Below, in pieces: positions 1 to 10,000 of a DNA stretch of 64,000 bases. A program made the position numbers and the translations under genes. The stretch comes from Campylobacter lari subsp. lari (lineage in GTDB: Bacteria > Campylobacterota > Campylobacteria > Campylobacterales > Campylobacteraceae): positions 558,001 through 622,000 of the forward strand of contig NZ_CP053830.1 in the NCBI RefSeq assembly GCF_013372185.1, given 5' to 3'. Position 1 is the stretch's first letter. The number at the start of each line of letters is the position of its first letter. Under the pieces are notes generated by a model that made no database searches, was not told where the DNA came from, and was given only the letters and a program-made list of their open reading frames with translations.

Positions 1-420
1 CAAGGCAAAAATACTCATTAAGCCTTGAAACTCTAAAAATAAAAATCCTGCTATTAAAAACACATAAGCAAAAATTTTAAACAAAGAAAAAAAAGCTAAT
101 GCGTTTTTAAAAATACTTTTAAATTTTGGTTTTAAATCGTCATCTATATGGATAAATTTTATAATTTTTGGCAAAGAATATTGTTTTTTAGCAAAAATTT
201 GCAAAGGCCTTTGTGTAAAATCATAATTTTTAGCTGCTTTAAAAATAAAATTTTTATAATTTAAAAAAGAGATTAGAATGATTAAATTTTGAGCTAAAAA
301 GCCAAATTCAAAGCTTATAAAGGTATTAAAGCTTAATTCTTTATAGAAAAAAACTCCTGCTAAGAAAAGTAAATTTAATCCTAGCAAGAGTTTTAGTAAA
401 ATTTTAGGCTTTAGGATCAT
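1..420 (-). CDS. membrane protein, N-terminal 140 residues (cut by window edge)
   Basis: An open frame runs leftward from an ATG at 418-420 to the window edge without a stop, so only the first 140 residues are visible. A hydrophobic segment near residues 6-25 and another hydrophobic stretch near residues 115-140 point to an inner-membrane protein. Its start overlaps the end of the preceding gene (404-682) by 17 bp, as expected in one operon with hemL. C. jejuni has an uncharacterised integral membrane gene next to its AtpZ-like gene; this may be the counterpart, but I see no functional motif. Confidence 0.7.
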   Translation of the reverse strand, partial: MILKPKILLKLLLGLNLLFLAGVFFYKELSFNTFISFEFGFLAQNLIILISFLNYKNFIFKAAKNYDFTQRPLQIFAKKQYSLPKIIKFIHIDDDLKPKFKSIFKNALAFFSLFKIFAYVFLIAGFLFLEFQGLMSIFAL

Positions 421-682
421 TTTTTAAATCTTTATAGCGATTTTCTTCTTTAAATTCTTCATAGCTTTTTACTTGTGCTTTGTAAGCTTTATAAACATTT
501 AAAATCGCCGCAGCTACTCCTATAAACACTCCTATCCAAAAAAGCCAAGCTATACCGGTTAAATTTTTTAAAAAATAGCCTATGCCAACACCGATTAAAA
601 CAGCTACAACCATGGATATGCCAAGGCTTAATCCATCTGCAGCTTCTATACCTTTGCGAATGATTTTTTGTCTTTTATTCAT
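404..682 (-). CDS. AtpZ/AtpI-family small membrane protein
   Basis: A 92-residue protein with two transmembrane helices (about residues 20-40 and 44-64), a basic N-terminus and a charged C-terminal tail. The size, glycine-rich first helix and two-helix layout match the AtpZ/AtpI family, which assists F-type ATPase assembly or ion supply in some bacteria. It is not next to ATP synthase genes here, so a role at the ATPase is inferred from family only. Its start overlaps the hemL stop by 4 bp (ATGA), implying translational coupling. Confidence 0.75.
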   Translation of the reverse strand: MNKRQKIIRKGIEAADGLSLGISMVVAVLIGVGIGYFLKNLTGIAWLFWIGVFIGVAAAILNVYKAYKAQVKSYEEFKEENRYKDLKNDPKA

Positions 683-1956
683 AGGGCTTTAAAACTTTCT
701 TGTGCTGCTTGTATGGTTTTATCAATGATTTTTTTATCCATACATTCACATATAAAACCTGTTTCAAATTGAGATGGTGCTAAATATATGCCTTTGCTAA
801 GCATTTGAGCGTGAAATTTAGCAAATAATTTAGTATCTGATTTTAAGGCATCTTGATAATTATTTACAGGATTTTCACAAAAGAAAAATCCAAACATAGA
901 GCCAACGCAATTAACTTGCAAAGGAATTTTGCAATCATTTGCAGCTTCTTTAAAGCCTTGAGTAAGTCTTTTGCCTAGTTTTTCTAATTTTTCATATAAA
1001 CCTTCATAATTTCTTGCTTTTTTTAAACTAGCATAGCCTGCAGCCATAGCAAGAGGATTACCACTTAGTGTTCCTGCTTGATATACCCCGCCTAAAGGAC
1101 TTAGCAAGTCCATGATCTCAGCTCTTGCAGCAAAAGCAGCCGCAGGCATACCTCCGCCTATAACCTTACCAAAAGTTACTATATCAGCTTTTATATTATT
1201 AATCCCAAAAGAGCCTAAATACGAAGCCCTAAAGCCGCTCATAACTTCATCAAAAATTAAAAGAATTTGATGTTCATCGCATAGTTTTCTTAGCTCTTGT
1301 AAAAATTCTATTTTAGCAGGTACTAGGCCCATATTCCCTGCAATTGGCTCTATAATGATACAAGCAATGTCTGAGTGTTTTTCTACTAAATTTTTCACAC
1401 TATCAATGTCATTATAAATAGCAACAAGGGTGTTTTTGGCTACATCTTCTAAAACACCAAGTGAGCTTGGGGTATTAAAAGTAGCAGCTCCGCTTCCAGC
1501 ACTTACTAATAATGAATCAGAATGCCCATGATAGCACCCTTCAAATTTAATGATTTTATCTTTTTTGCTAAAGCCTCTTGCAAGACGAATAACGCTCATA
1601 GTAGCTTCAGTGCCACTGCTTACAAAGCGAATTTTATCTAGATGTGGCCAATCTTGCAAAATAAATTTAGCTAATTTAGTTTCAGCTAGGGTTGGTGCGC
1701 CAAAGCTCGAGCCATGCTCTAATGCTTTTTTACAAGCTTTTTCAACATCTTCATCACAATGTCCAAAAAGTAAAGGTCCCCAACTTTGTACATAATCAAT
1801 ATAAGTATTATCTTCTATATCTACAATATAAGCACCTTTGCCTTTTTTTATAAATAAAGGATTGCTTCCTACGCTAGCAAATGCACGCACAGGAGAATCT
1901 ACTCCACCTGCTATATATTCGCAAGCTTCTTCAAAGGCTTTTTTATTATTTTTCAT
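679..1956 (-). CDS. hemL: glutamate-1-semialdehyde 2,1-aminomutase
   Basis: A full-length 425-residue PLP enzyme that converts glutamate-1-semialdehyde to 5-aminolevulinate, the entry step of C5 heme synthesis in the cytosol. The PLP lysine is in [11 protein letters not shown] (K264), the substrate-side GTEAT motif is near residue 115, and the FDEVMSGFR cofactor motif is near 235. Its start overlaps the cytochrome c gene by 4 bp, so heme synthesis is coupled to a heme-binding protein gene. Confidence 0.97.
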   Translation of the reverse strand: MKNNKKAFEEACEYIAGGVDSPVRAFASVGSNPLFIKKGKGAYIVDIEDNTYIDYVQSWGPLLFGHCDEDVEKACKKALEHGSSFGAPTLAETKLAKFILQDWPHLDKIRFVSSGTEATMSVIRLARGFSKKDKIIKFEGCYHGHSDSLLVSAGSGAATFNTPSSLGVLEDVAKNTLVAIYNDIDSVKNLVEKHSDIACIIIEPIAGNMGLVPAKIEFLQELRKLCDEHQILLIFDEVMSGFRASYLGSFGINNIKADIVTFGKVIGGGMPAAAFAARAEIMDLLSPLGGVYQAGTLSGNPLAMAAGYASLKKARNYEGLYEKLEKLGKRLTQGFKEAANDCKIPLQVNCVGSMFGFFFCENPVNNYQDALKSDTKLFAKFHAQMLSKGIYLAPSQFETGFICECMDKKIIDKTIQAAQESFKAL

Positions 1957-2297
1957 TTTTTACTCCTTTTATTGTTAGTAATATAATCATAAAGCGATTT
2001 CATCTCATCTTCTGTTAATGAGTAAGTTGGCATAATGCTTTTTGCCTCTTGAGGTTGGCTTAGAATTTCTCTAAAACGTGTATAAGGAGTGTTTTTAATA
2101 CTTGGCACTATAAAAGGTGTTTTTTCTCCATTTTTAGTATAATATCCTAGTATTTGTTGTCCTCCATCACCATGACATTTAGCACAACTTATACCTCTTG
2201 GATTTTTGTAAAGGGATTCTTGGTATTCTTTAGGTGAGATAAAATCTTCAGCCCAAACACCATAAACTATAAAAAACAAAAATAAAATAATTTTCAT
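1953..2297 (-). CDS. periplasmic mono-heme c-type cytochrome
   Basis: A 114-residue protein with a signal peptide (about residues 1-16, cleavage after VWA) and one CAKCH heme-attachment motif near residue 38. A likely distal methionine lies in [12 protein letters not shown], the usual class I layout where the Met ligand precedes the last helix. It is the first gene of a leftward operon with hemL. The electron partners are not evident. It matches the small cytochrome c gene found beside hemL in C. jejuni. Confidence 0.88.
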   Translation of the reverse strand: MKIILFLFFIVYGVWAEDFISPKEYQESLYKNPRGISCAKCHGDGGQQILGYYTKNGEKTPFIVPSIKNTPYTRFREILSQPQEAKSIMPTYSLTEDEMKSLYDYITNNKRSKK

Positions 2298-2377
2298 TTA
2301 TCACCTTTAACAAAAAAAGAAGTTTTATTATGATACAATTTTTTAAGTTAAAGAAAGCTATAAATTTAAGGAAAGAA

Positions 2378-3226
2378 ATGACACTTTTAGATGGTAAAAA
2401 GCTAAGTGATGAGATAAAAAATAATCTAAAACAAGAAGTATTAGAACTTAAAACCCAAAGTATAGAGCCTTGTTTGGCCGTGATTTTAGTAGGTGAAGAT
2501 CCTGCTAGTGCTACTTATGTGGGTTCTAAAGCAAAGGCTTGTGAGCAATGTGGGATCAAGTCTTTGGTTTATAGACTTGATGTAAACACAACTCAAAATG
2601 AACTTTTGGCTTTGATTAATACCTTAAATCATGATGATAGTGTTGATGGAATTTTAGTTCAACTTCCATTGCCAGCACATATTAATAAAGATATTATTTT
2701 AGAAAGTATAAATTTTAATAAAGACGTAGATGGTTTTCATCCTTTTAATGTTGGGAATTTAAACTTAAATTTAAAAGGTGGCTTTTTACCTTGTACGCCT
2801 TTGGGAGTGATGAAAATTTTAGAGCATTATGGTATTAAATTACAAGGTGCTGATGTAGTTGTGATAGGAGCTTCTAATATAGTAGGTCGTCCTATGGCTA
2901 CGCTTTTGCTTAATGCTAATGCTAGTGTGAGTATTTGCCATATTTATACAAAAGATTTAAAAACTTATACCAAAAATGCTGATATTATCATTGTAGCGGC
3001 AGGTTGCCCAAAGCTTTTAAAAGAAGATATGGTTAAAGATGGTGTTGTGGTAATTGATGTAGGGATTAATAGAGTTGATGGAAAAATAGTAGGTGATGTT
3101 GATTTTGAAAATGTAAGCAAAAAAGCTAGTTATATTACTCCTGTGCCAGGCGGAGTAGGGCCTATGACTATAGCAATGCTTTTAGAAAATACTATAAAAT
3201 CAGCTAAGAATAGGATTAAAAAATGA
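2378..3226 (+). CDS. folD: bifunctional methylenetetrahydrofolate dehydrogenase/cyclohydrolase
   Basis: A 282-residue cytosolic enzyme that interconverts 5,10-methylene-THF and 10-formyl-THF with NADP. Visible signatures are the YVGSKAKACEQCGI active-site region with its lysine, GILVQLPLP, and the C-terminal PVPGGVGPMT motif. The frame is open from an ATG at 2330, but the start at 2378 has an AAGGAAAG ribosome site 5-8 bases upstream and gives the family N-terminus MTLLDGK. The stop overlaps the lepB start by 4 bp. Confidence 0.96.
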   Translation: MTLLDGKKLSDEIKNNLKQEVLELKTQSIEPCLAVILVGEDPASATYVGSKAKACEQCGIKSLVYRLDVNTTQNELLALINTLNHDDSVDGILVQLPLPAHINKDIILESINFNKDVDGFHPFNVGNLNLNLKGGFLPCTPLGVMKILEHYGIKLQGADVVVIGASNIVGRPMATLLLNANASVSICHIYTKDLKTYTKNADIIIVAAGCPKLLKEDMVKDGVVVIDVGINRVDGKIVGDVDFENVSKKASYITPVPGGVGPMTIAMLLENTIKSAKNRIKK

Positions 3227-4071
3227 ATTTTTTAAAAAAATTATACAAATTCACACAATCTTGGACAGGAACTTTAATAGTTGTTTTATTGATTATATTT
3301 TTCTTTATTCAAGCTTTTACCATACCAAGTGGTTCTATGAAAAATACTTTATTAGTAGGGGATTTTTTATTTGTAAAAAAATTCTCTTATGGTATTCCAA
3401 CTCCGCATATTCCTTGGATAGAAGTGCCTGTTTTACCTGATTTTAATAAAAATGGACATTTAGTAAGCGCTGAAGGTCCTAAAAGAGGAGATATTGTAGT
3501 ATTTAGATATCCACACGAACCAAAAATTCACTATGTAAAAAGATGTGTGGCTAAGGGTGGAGATGAGATAATTTTTGCAAATAAAACCTTATATGTACGT
3601 ATGGTTGAGGGTGATGAATATATGAGGGATTATTATCCTAATAAAACAAAAATCATAGGTGGAAAACTTTTTGTAAAAGAACCTTTTGTAGAAAAAGGAA
3701 TACATTATGATTCTAGAGTGGATATTGAAAGTGTGTTTTTTCGTTATTTAAATTTAAATCAATTTGCTATGAAGCCCGCTTCTTTTGATGAATTAGGTGC
3801 TAATAATATTTATGGTTTTAATGCTTATTATTATAAAGTGCCTGAAAATGAGTATTTTATGATGGGTGATAACCGTGATCACTCTAGTGATAGTAGGTTT
3901 TGGGGAAGTGTAGCTTATAAATATATAGTTGGTCAACCTTGGTTTATTTATTTTTCATGGGATGAAAATAAAAAAGTTAGATGGGAAAGAGTGGGGCGTT
4001 TAGTTGAAACTATAGAAAAAGATGAGCGTTTTATCCATCATAATGAAAGCGATATAGAAGCTTTAGAATAA
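3223..4071 (+). CDS. lepB: signal peptidase I
   Basis: A 282-residue inner-membrane serine protease that removes signal peptides from exported proteins. One transmembrane helix (about residues 16-33) is followed by the catalytic Ser38 in PSGSMKNTL, the general-base Lys106 in HYVKRCVAKGGD, and the GDNRDHSSDSR box near residue 220. It overlaps folD by 4 bp and a strong hairpin follows, so folD-lepB look like one unit. Confidence 0.96.
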   Translation: MNFLKKLYKFTQSWTGTLIVVLLIIFFFIQAFTIPSGSMKNTLLVGDFLFVKKFSYGIPTPHIPWIEVPVLPDFNKNGHLVSAEGPKRGDIVVFRYPHEPKIHYVKRCVAKGGDEIIFANKTLYVRMVEGDEYMRDYYPNKTKIIGGKLFVKEPFVEKGIHYDSRVDIESVFFRYLNLNQFAMKPASFDELGANNIYGFNAYYYKVPENEYFMMGDNRDHSSDSRFWGSVAYKYIVGQPWFIYFSWDENKKVRWERVGRLVETIEKDERFIHHNESDIEALE

Positions 4072-4100
4072 TTACTCAAAGAAACAATGTAAAATTTTTG

Positions 4101-4128
4101 TGTGTAGAAAATGTATAGTTTCTACACA
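4101..4128 (+). terminator. probable terminator after folD-lepB
   Basis: Perfect 10-bp inverted repeat (TGTGTAGAAA / TTTCTACACA) with an 8-base loop, 30 bp after the lepB stop and followed by AATTTATA. The trailing T-run is weak, so it could also act as a processing or stabilising hairpin. Confidence 0.6.
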
Positions 4129-4235
4129 AATTTATAAAAATATACACTCTTAATTTTATTCGTAGATTTTTTTAAGCTCCAAGTTGTAACAATTAACACA
4201 AATAAAAATCAAAGCAAAAAAATAAAGGATAAAAA

Positions 4236-5402
4236 ATGCTAAGTCAAAGATCTCAAAATTTAGGAGAATCCTTAACTTTAGTAATGACTGATATAGCCAA
4301 AACTTTAAAAGCAAATGGTGAAAAAGTTATTAGTTTTTCAGCAGGTGAGCCTGATTTTGATACTCCAGAAATCATTAAAAAGGCAGCAATTGAAGCTATT
4401 GAAAAAGGTTGTGGGGCTTATACACCTGTTGTTGGTATAAAAGAAGTTATAGAAGCTATACAATATAAATTTAAAAATGATAATAATTTAGAATATAAAG
4501 CAAGCGAAATCATTACCAATGTTGGTGCTAAGCATTCTTTGTTTATGGCGATTGAGTGTTTGGTTGAAGAGGGTGATGAGGTTATTATACCAAGTCCATA
4601 TTGGGTAAGTTACCCTGAAATGGTTAAATTTGCAGGCGGCACTCCTGTGTTTATAGAAGGGGATGCTAAAAATGGTTTTAAAATTACCCCAGAGCAATTA
4701 AAACAAGCCATTACTCCAAAAACTAAAGTTTTAATGTTTAATTCCCCATCAAATCCTACAGGAGCAATATATTCAAAAGATGAAATTATCGCTTTAGCTA
4801 AGGTTTTAGAAGGAAGTAAAATTGTAGTTTTAAGTGATGAAATTTATGAAAAATTAGTTTATGATGGAGAATTTTTTGCATTTGCTCAAGCAAGTGAAGA
4901 TGCTTTAAATAGAACTGTAACTATAAACGGGCTTAGTAAGTGCGGAGCTATGCCAGGATGGCGTTTTGGTTATATGGCTAGTAAAATGAGTGGGTTTAAC
5001 AAAGCTATAAAAAAATTACAAGGCCAAAGTACTTCAAATATTTGCTCTATAGTTCAACACGCTGCTTTACCAGCTTTACTTGGAAAAGCAAATGATGATA
5101 TTGAAATGATGAGACAAGCTTTTTTAAAACGTAGAAATTTAGCTTGTGAAATTTTAAGCAAATGTGAGAAAATAAAATTAGAGCAAATTCCACAAGGTGC
5201 GTTTTATTTGTTTATTTCTTGTAAAGAGCTTGATAATGATTCTATGAGATTTTGCAAAAGATTATTAGAAGAGCAAAAAGTTGCTTTAGTGCCAGGTGTA
5301 GGTTTTGGCATGGAAGGGTATTTTAGGCTCTCTTATGCAACTAGTGAAAATGATATAAAAGAAGGTTGTGAAAAAATTATCAATTTTGTAAAAAACTACT
5401 AA
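4236..5402 (+). CDS. aspB: aspartate aminotransferase (class I/II, PLP)
   Basis: A 388-residue fold-type I aminotransferase. The PLP lysine is K235 in NGLSKCGAMPGWRFGY, the substrate-binding motif is SPSNPTGA (about 170-177), and the DEIYEKLVY segment holds the cofactor Asp and Tyr. The family, AspB-like enzymes of Campylobacter and Helicobacter, transfers the amino group between aspartate and 2-oxoglutarate. Exact substrate range is inferred. The start has AAGGATAAAAA upstream. It is monocistronic, with a terminator hairpin just after it. Confidence 0.9.
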   Translation: MLSQRSQNLGESLTLVMTDIAKTLKANGEKVISFSAGEPDFDTPEIIKKAAIEAIEKGCGAYTPVVGIKEVIEAIQYKFKNDNNLEYKASEIITNVGAKHSLFMAIECLVEEGDEVIIPSPYWVSYPEMVKFAGGTPVFIEGDAKNGFKITPEQLKQAITPKTKVLMFNSPSNPTGAIYSKDEIIALAKVLEGSKIVVLSDEIYEKLVYDGEFFAFAQASEDALNRTVTINGLSKCGAMPGWRFGYMASKMSGFNKAIKKLQGQSTSNICSIVQHAALPALLGKANDDIEMMRQAFLKRRNLACEILSKCEKIKLEQIPQGAFYLFISCKELDNDSMRFCKRLLEEQKVALVPGVGFGMEGYFRLSYATSENDIKEGCEKIINFVKNY

Positions 5403-5408
5403 TTCCTT

Positions 5409-5436
5409 AAGCCTGCTTGAAAACAGGCTTTCTTTC
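5409..5436 (+). terminator. Rho-independent terminator after aspB
   Basis: Hairpin AAGCCTG / CAGGCTT (stem arms 5409-5415 and 5424-5430) followed by TCTTTC, 7 bp after the stop codon. Confidence 0.75.
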
Positions 5437-5491
5437 AAAAAACTTATAAGCAAGACTTTGGTATGATTATGCAAAAAATATAGGAAAATCA

Positions 5492-6613
5492 ATGGAATTT
5501 AAAGTTGAGTATAAAAGCGCAAACGCTAGAGCTTGTCGCATTAAAACTACTCATAGTGAAATTTTAACTCCTGCTTTTATGCCAGTTGGAACTTTAGCTG
5601 CAATTAAAAGTTTAGATGCTATTGATATGAGTGAAATTTTAGATGCAAAAATAATTTTAGCAAATACTTATCATTTGTATTTAAGGCCTAGTTCAAAAGT
5701 TATAAAACAAATGGGTGGCTTACATGGATTTAGTAAATTTAATAGATCTTTTTTAACAGATAGTGGAGGTTTTCAAGCTTTTTCTTTAAATAAAATTTCA
5801 AAGCCAGATGAAGAGGGGATTAAATTTAAAAGCCATATTGATGGGAGTTTGCATTATTTTACCCCAAAAAGTGTTTTAGATGCACAATATGATTTTAATT
5901 CAGATATTATGATGATTTTAGATGATTTAGTTGCCCTGCCAGCTTCTAAAGAGCGCATAGAACTTTCTTTAAAACGCACTATAAAATGGGCAAAAGAGGC
6001 TATTGATTATCATAAACTAAAGCAAAGTCAAGGTGTTGGAATAGGACAAAATATTTTTGGTATTATCCAAGGTGGGACTGATTTTGAAGCTAGAAGAATT
6101 TGTTCTCAAGCACTTTGTGAGATGGATTTTGATGGTTTGGCTATAGGTGGATTGAGCGTAGGGGAAGAAAATGAAGTTATGTATGATACGGTTGAAGCTA
6201 TGATGCCTTATGTTGATAATAATCGCCCTAGATATTTAATGGGGGTTGGTACGCCTGAGGATTTAGTGGAAAATGTTGCAAGGGGTGTTGATATGTTTGA
6301 TTGTGTTATGCCAACTCGAAATGCAAGAAATGGAACTTTATTTACTAGTTTTGGTAAATTTAATATTAAAAAAGCAGAATTTATAACAGATCATAGTCCT
6401 ATTGATTCAAAATGTTCTTGCTATACTTGTAAAAATTTTTCAAGAGCCTATTTAAATCATTTATTTAAAGCCAAAGAACTAACTTTTTTTAGACTTGCAA
6501 GTTTGCATAATTTACATTATTATTTAAATTTAGCAAAACAAATGCGTGAAGCCATTATCAAAAATGAGTTTGAAAATTTTAAAAAAGAATTTTATAGACA
6601 AAGAACATGCTAA
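5492..6613 (+). CDS. tgt: queuine/preQ1 tRNA-ribosyltransferase
   Basis: A 373-residue enzyme that exchanges G34 for preQ1 in tRNAs with GUN anticodons. It shows [12 protein letters not shown] with the catalytic Asp near residue 90, [10 protein letters not shown], the nucleophile region [15 protein letters not shown], and the zinc site CSCYTC followed by a His about 25 residues later. Length is normal for the family. It overlaps the next gene by 7 bp, the same pairing as in C. jejuni. Confidence 0.96.
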   Translation: MEFKVEYKSANARACRIKTTHSEILTPAFMPVGTLAAIKSLDAIDMSEILDAKIILANTYHLYLRPSSKVIKQMGGLHGFSKFNRSFLTDSGGFQAFSLNKISKPDEEGIKFKSHIDGSLHYFTPKSVLDAQYDFNSDIMMILDDLVALPASKERIELSLKRTIKWAKEAIDYHKLKQSQGVGIGQNIFGIIQGGTDFEARRICSQALCEMDFDGLAIGGLSVGEENEVMYDTVEAMMPYVDNNRPRYLMGVGTPEDLVENVARGVDMFDCVMPTRNARNGTLFTSFGKFNIKKAEFITDHSPIDSKCSCYTCKNFSRAYLNHLFKAKELTFFRLASLHNLHYYLNLAKQMREAIIKNEFENFKKEFYRQRTC

Positions 6614-7365
6614 GTCAAACATTAAAACAATTTATCGATAGTATAAGCATTTCTAATGCTTATTATGAATTTGAAGAAAGTGATATTTTTATATTAGATA
6701 ATGATGATATAAGGCAAATTTTTATTTTTCAAAATGAAAAAATTTTTATTTATGAGAATAATAATTTGAGTGAATTTTCTAAGGATAAATTTTTACTTGT
6801 ATTAAAAAATATTTTACAAAATGAAAAAATAAAAATTCAAGCGATAAATTCATCTATAGAAAAACGCGAAAATTTAATTTTAGAAAACCAAAATGTAAAA
6901 AATTTCTTAACTAAGTATTTTACCTTAAAGGTAAGATTGAGCAAAAGTTATAAATTAATTTCATCTATATTAGAAGCTTGTAAAATGTGTCATAGCAAGC
7001 AGCATTTTATGAAAAAAAGCTTAAAAACTATTCTGATAAATTTAGGAAATTTAGAAAGAAGCATTAAAGAAAATATTACAAGATTAGAAAGTATTTATAC
7101 TTATATAAACACAGTAAGAAATGAAAAAATAAATAAAAATATATATTTTTTAAGCATTATGTCAGCGATATTTTTACCTTTGAATTTAATAGTTGGATTT
7201 TTTGGTATGAATACTAAAAATTTATTTTTATCTGAAAATGACTATGGAACTTATTATATTTTAGCTGTGATTTTAAGTATATTTTTTATTCTATTTTTAT
7301 GGTATCAATTTAAAGATAAAAAGGAATTAGACTTAGATGAATTTTCATCAAAAATAAAAAAGTAA
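6607..7365 (+). CDS. CorA-like membrane protein
   Basis: A 252-residue protein with a long soluble, helix-rich N-terminal part and two C-terminal transmembrane helices (about 177-198 and 217-235). The first helix ends in FFGMNTKN, the GMN signature of CorA Mg2+ and divalent-cation channels. It is shorter than canonical CorA (about 320 residues). It overlaps tgt by 7 bp. Cation transport is inferred from the GMN motif and topology; the transported ion cannot be read. Confidence 0.75.
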   Translation: MLSQTLKQFIDSISISNAYYEFEESDIFILDNDDIRQIFIFQNEKIFIYENNNLSEFSKDKFLLVLKNILQNEKIKIQAINSSIEKRENLILENQNVKNFLTKYFTLKVRLSKSYKLISSILEACKMCHSKQHFMKKSLKTILINLGNLERSIKENITRLESIYTYINTVRNEKINKNIYFLSIMSAIFLPLNLIVGFFGMNTKNLFLSENDYGTYYILAVILSIFFILFLWYQFKDKKELDLDEFSSKIKK

Positions 7366-7366
7366 G

Positions 7367-7443
7367 TGGTACGCCCAAGAGGATTCGAACCTCTGACCTT
7401 TTGAACCGCAATCAAATGCTCTATCCAGCTGAGCTATGGGCGC
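7367..7443 (-). tRNA. tRNA-Arg(GCG)
   Basis: Cloverleaf read on the minus strand: acceptor GCGCCCA / TGGGCGT (G-T at the first pair), D-loop AGCTGGATA, anticodon arm TTTGA-TTGCGGT-TCAAA with anticodon GCG, T-loop TTCGAATC, discriminator A and an encoded CCA. Length is 77 nt including CCA. It sits between the CorA-like gene and the biotin carboxylase gene on the opposite strand. Confidence 0.95.
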
Positions 7444-7563
7444 AAAATAAAAGATTAATTTTATCAAAAAATTCTTAAACTTAGCAAAAATAAGTAATTT
7501 TATAGAATTTTTATATTTTTATGCTAATCTTCTTTAAATAATATTTTAGCTTAAGGCAAAGTA

Positions 7564-9006
7564 ATGATACATAAGATTTTAATAGCTAATAGAGGCGAGA
7601 TTGCAGTAAGGGTAATCCGTGCTTGTAGGGATTTGCATATAAAAAGTGTTGCTGTTTATACTGAGCCTGATTATGAGTGTTTGCATGTAAAAGTTGCTGA
7701 TGAAGCATATAGAATAGGAACTGATGCCATAAGAGGATATTTAGATGGTAAAAGGATAGTTGAAATTGCTAAAGCTTGCGGCGCTGATGCTATACATCCT
7801 GGATATGGCTTTTTAAGTGAAAATTATGAATTTGCAAAAGAATGCGAAGAAGCAGGGATTATTTTTATAGGGCCAAAATCAGATGTTATCCGTAAAATGG
7901 GAAATAAAAATATAGCAAGATATTTAATGAAAAAAAATGGAATCCCTGTAGTTCCAGGTACTGAAAAATTAAATCATTGTACATTAGAAGAAATCAAACT
8001 TCAAGCTTTAAAAATTGGCTATCCAGTGATTTTAAAAGCAAGCGGTGGTGGAGGCGGTAGAGGTATACGCGTAGTACATAAAGAAGAGGATTTAGAAAAA
8101 TCTTTTGAGGCTTGTAAAAGAGAAGCGCTTAGCTTTTTTAAAAACGATGAGGTTTTTATGGAAAAATATGTCATTAATCCAAGACATATTGAGTTTCAAA
8201 TTCTAGCAGATAATTATGGCAATATCATTCATCTTTGCGAAAGAGATTGCTCTATTCAAAGAAGGCATCAAAAAATCATTGAAATAGCCCCATGCCCTAG
8301 TATCTCAGAAAAATTAAGAAAAACCATAGGAGTTACTGCAGTAGCTGCTGCAAAAGCTGTTGGATATACTAATGTTGGGACGGTTGAGTTTTTACTTGAT
8401 GATTATAATAGATTTTATTTCATGGAGATGAATACAAGAATTCAAGTAGAACATCCAATAACAGAAGAAATTACAGGGATTGATCTTATTACAAGACAAA
8501 TTCGTATAGCAAATGGAGAAATTTTAGATCTTGAACAAAGTGATATTAAGCCAAGAGGTTTTGCTATAGAAGCTAGAATTACAGCTGAGAATGTGTGGAA
8601 AAATTTCATTCCAAGTCCGGGTAAAATCACAGAATATTTTCCAGCATTAGGGCCTTCTGTGAGAGTGGATAGTCATTTATATAAAGATTATACTGTTCCG
8701 CCATATTATGATTCTTTACTTGCAAAATTAATCGTTAAAGGTTCAAGTTATGACAGTGCGGTTAATAGGCTTGAGAGGGCTTTGAAAGAATTTGTGATTG
8801 ATGATATTAGAACAACTGTGCCGTTTTTGATTGCAATTACTAAAATAAGAGAATTTAGAAGAGGGTATTTTGATACTTCTTTTATAGAAACACATATGGA
8901 AGAGCTTTTAGAAAAAACAGAGGATAGACACCAAGAAAACAAAGAAGAAGTAATTGCTGCTATAGCTGCGACTTTACAAAAGATAAAAGAAAGTAGACAA
9001 TCATGA
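7564..9006 (+). CDS. pycA: biotin carboxylase subunit (pyruvate carboxylase subunit A type)
   Basis: A 480-residue ATP-grasp carboxylase that carboxylates biotin using bicarbonate and ATP. It has the glycine-rich ATP loop KASGGGGGRGIRVV (about 160-173), the ERDCSIQRRHQKIIEIAP box, and MNTRIQVEHPITEEITG with catalytic Glu and Arg. It could serve pyruvate or acetyl-CoA carboxylase. The following genes match those beside C. jejuni pycA, which favours pyruvate carboxylase; no carboxyltransferase gene is nearby. It overlaps the next gene by 4 bp. Confidence 0.85.
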   Translation: MIHKILIANRGEIAVRVIRACRDLHIKSVAVYTEPDYECLHVKVADEAYRIGTDAIRGYLDGKRIVEIAKACGADAIHPGYGFLSENYEFAKECEEAGIIFIGPKSDVIRKMGNKNIARYLMKKNGIPVVPGTEKLNHCTLEEIKLQALKIGYPVILKASGGGGGRGIRVVHKEEDLEKSFEACKREALSFFKNDEVFMEKYVINPRHIEFQILADNYGNIIHLCERDCSIQRRHQKIIEIAPCPSISEKLRKTIGVTAVAAAKAVGYTNVGTVEFLLDDYNRFYFMEMNTRIQVEHPITEEITGIDLITRQIRIANGEILDLEQSDIKPRGFAIEARITAENVWKNFIPSPGKITEYFPALGPSVRVDSHLYKDYTVPPYYDSLLAKLIVKGSSYDSAVNRLERALKEFVIDDIRTTVPFLIAITKIREFRRGYFDTSFIETHMEELLEKTEDRHQENKEEVIAAIAATLQKIKESRQS

Positions 9007-9263
9007 GTTTTTTAGATGAATTAAAAGATATAAAAAAAGCACTCCAAAAAGAACAAGGTCAAACAAAAAAAGAAAAGGTTAAAGCGAGTAAAAGTGGAGT
9101 TAGTATGAAAAATACCGACTTAGATGCTATACAAAAAGATTTAGCTAAGCAAAATGAAGATAAAAAACAAGAGCAAGAATTTGAAGATATGTTTTTAAAA
9201 GAAGAGCGTTTGGCTAATGAATTTATGGAATTTGTAAAAAATAGTGATATTAAAAAGATCTAA
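9003..9263 (+). CDS. small charged protein, function unknown
   Basis: An 86-residue protein very rich in Lys, Glu and Gln, predicted helical or coiled coil, without signal peptide or membrane segment. It overlaps pycA by 4 bp and bpt by 1 bp, a tight operon also present in C. jejuni. I do not recognise a domain. Confidence 0.75.
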   Translation: MSFLDELKDIKKALQKEQGQTKKEKVKASKSGVSMKNTDLDAIQKDLAKQNEDKKQEQEFEDMFLKEERLANEFMEFVKNSDIKKI

Positions 9264-9982
9264 TGAATAATATTATTGGTTTTTGTACTTTAGAAGAAGA
9301 ATGTCCTTATCTTGAAAATAGGTATTGTAGAAATGAGTATAATTATATATCTTTTATCACAAAAACACAAAATCAAGAACTAGTTTCAAGAGGCTGGCGT
9401 CGCTTTGGTTCGTATTTTTCAAGACCAATATGTAATGATTGCAACGAATGTCAAAATTTGCGTATTTTAGTGGAGAATTTTCATTTTAGTAAAAGTTATC
9501 GCAGGGTTTTAAAAAAAAATACAGCCACTAAAATAATCTTACAAAAACCTTCTTTAAGTGATGAGCATTTATTGCTTTATGAAAAATACCACCGCTACCA
9601 AAAAGATAAAAGAAATTGGAAAATTTATGATTTAAATTTTAGGAAATATTATAATCTTTATGTAGATAATGCTGGTACTTTTGGATATGAGCTTGATTTT
9701 TATATAGACAATAAGTTAGTTTGTGTTGACTTGATTGATATTTTAGAAGATGGAATTTCTAGTATATATTGTTTTTATGATCCTGATTTTTCTCATTTAA
9801 GTCTTGGTAAATACTCGCTTTTAACAGAAATTAAACTTGCACAATTAAAAAAATTAAAATATATTTATTTGGGATATTTTGTAAAAGGGTGTCAATCTTT
9901 AGCATATAAAGCCGATTATAGTCCAAATGAAATTTTAAAACACACTAGTGCTTTAAATGAACAAGCATTTTTGTGGAGTTAG
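9263..9982 (+). CDS. bpt: aminoacyl-tRNA-protein transferase (Bpt/Ate family)
   Basis: A 239-residue GNAT-fold enzyme that adds Leu (Bpt) or Arg (Ate) from charged tRNA to N-terminal Asp or Glu, marking proteins for N-degron turnover. It shows the N-terminal cysteine cluster CxLxxxCPYLxxxYC, a second C..CxxC group in [10 protein letters not shown], and C-terminal [18 protein letters not shown]. Bacterial Bpt enzymes have this length. The leucyl assignment comes from family distribution, not from a visible residue. Confidence 0.9.
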   Translation: MNNIIGFCTLEEECPYLENRYCRNEYNYISFITKTQNQELVSRGWRRFGSYFSRPICNDCNECQNLRILVENFHFSKSYRRVLKKNTATKIILQKPSLSDEHLLLYEKYHRYQKDKRNWKIYDLNFRKYYNLYVDNAGTFGYELDFYIDNKLVCVDLIDILEDGISSIYCFYDPDFSHLSLGKYSLLTEIKLAQLKKLKYIYLGYFVKGCQSLAYKADYSPNEILKHTSALNEQAFLWS

Positions 9983-10000
9983 GTTTATAGAGAGGATTTT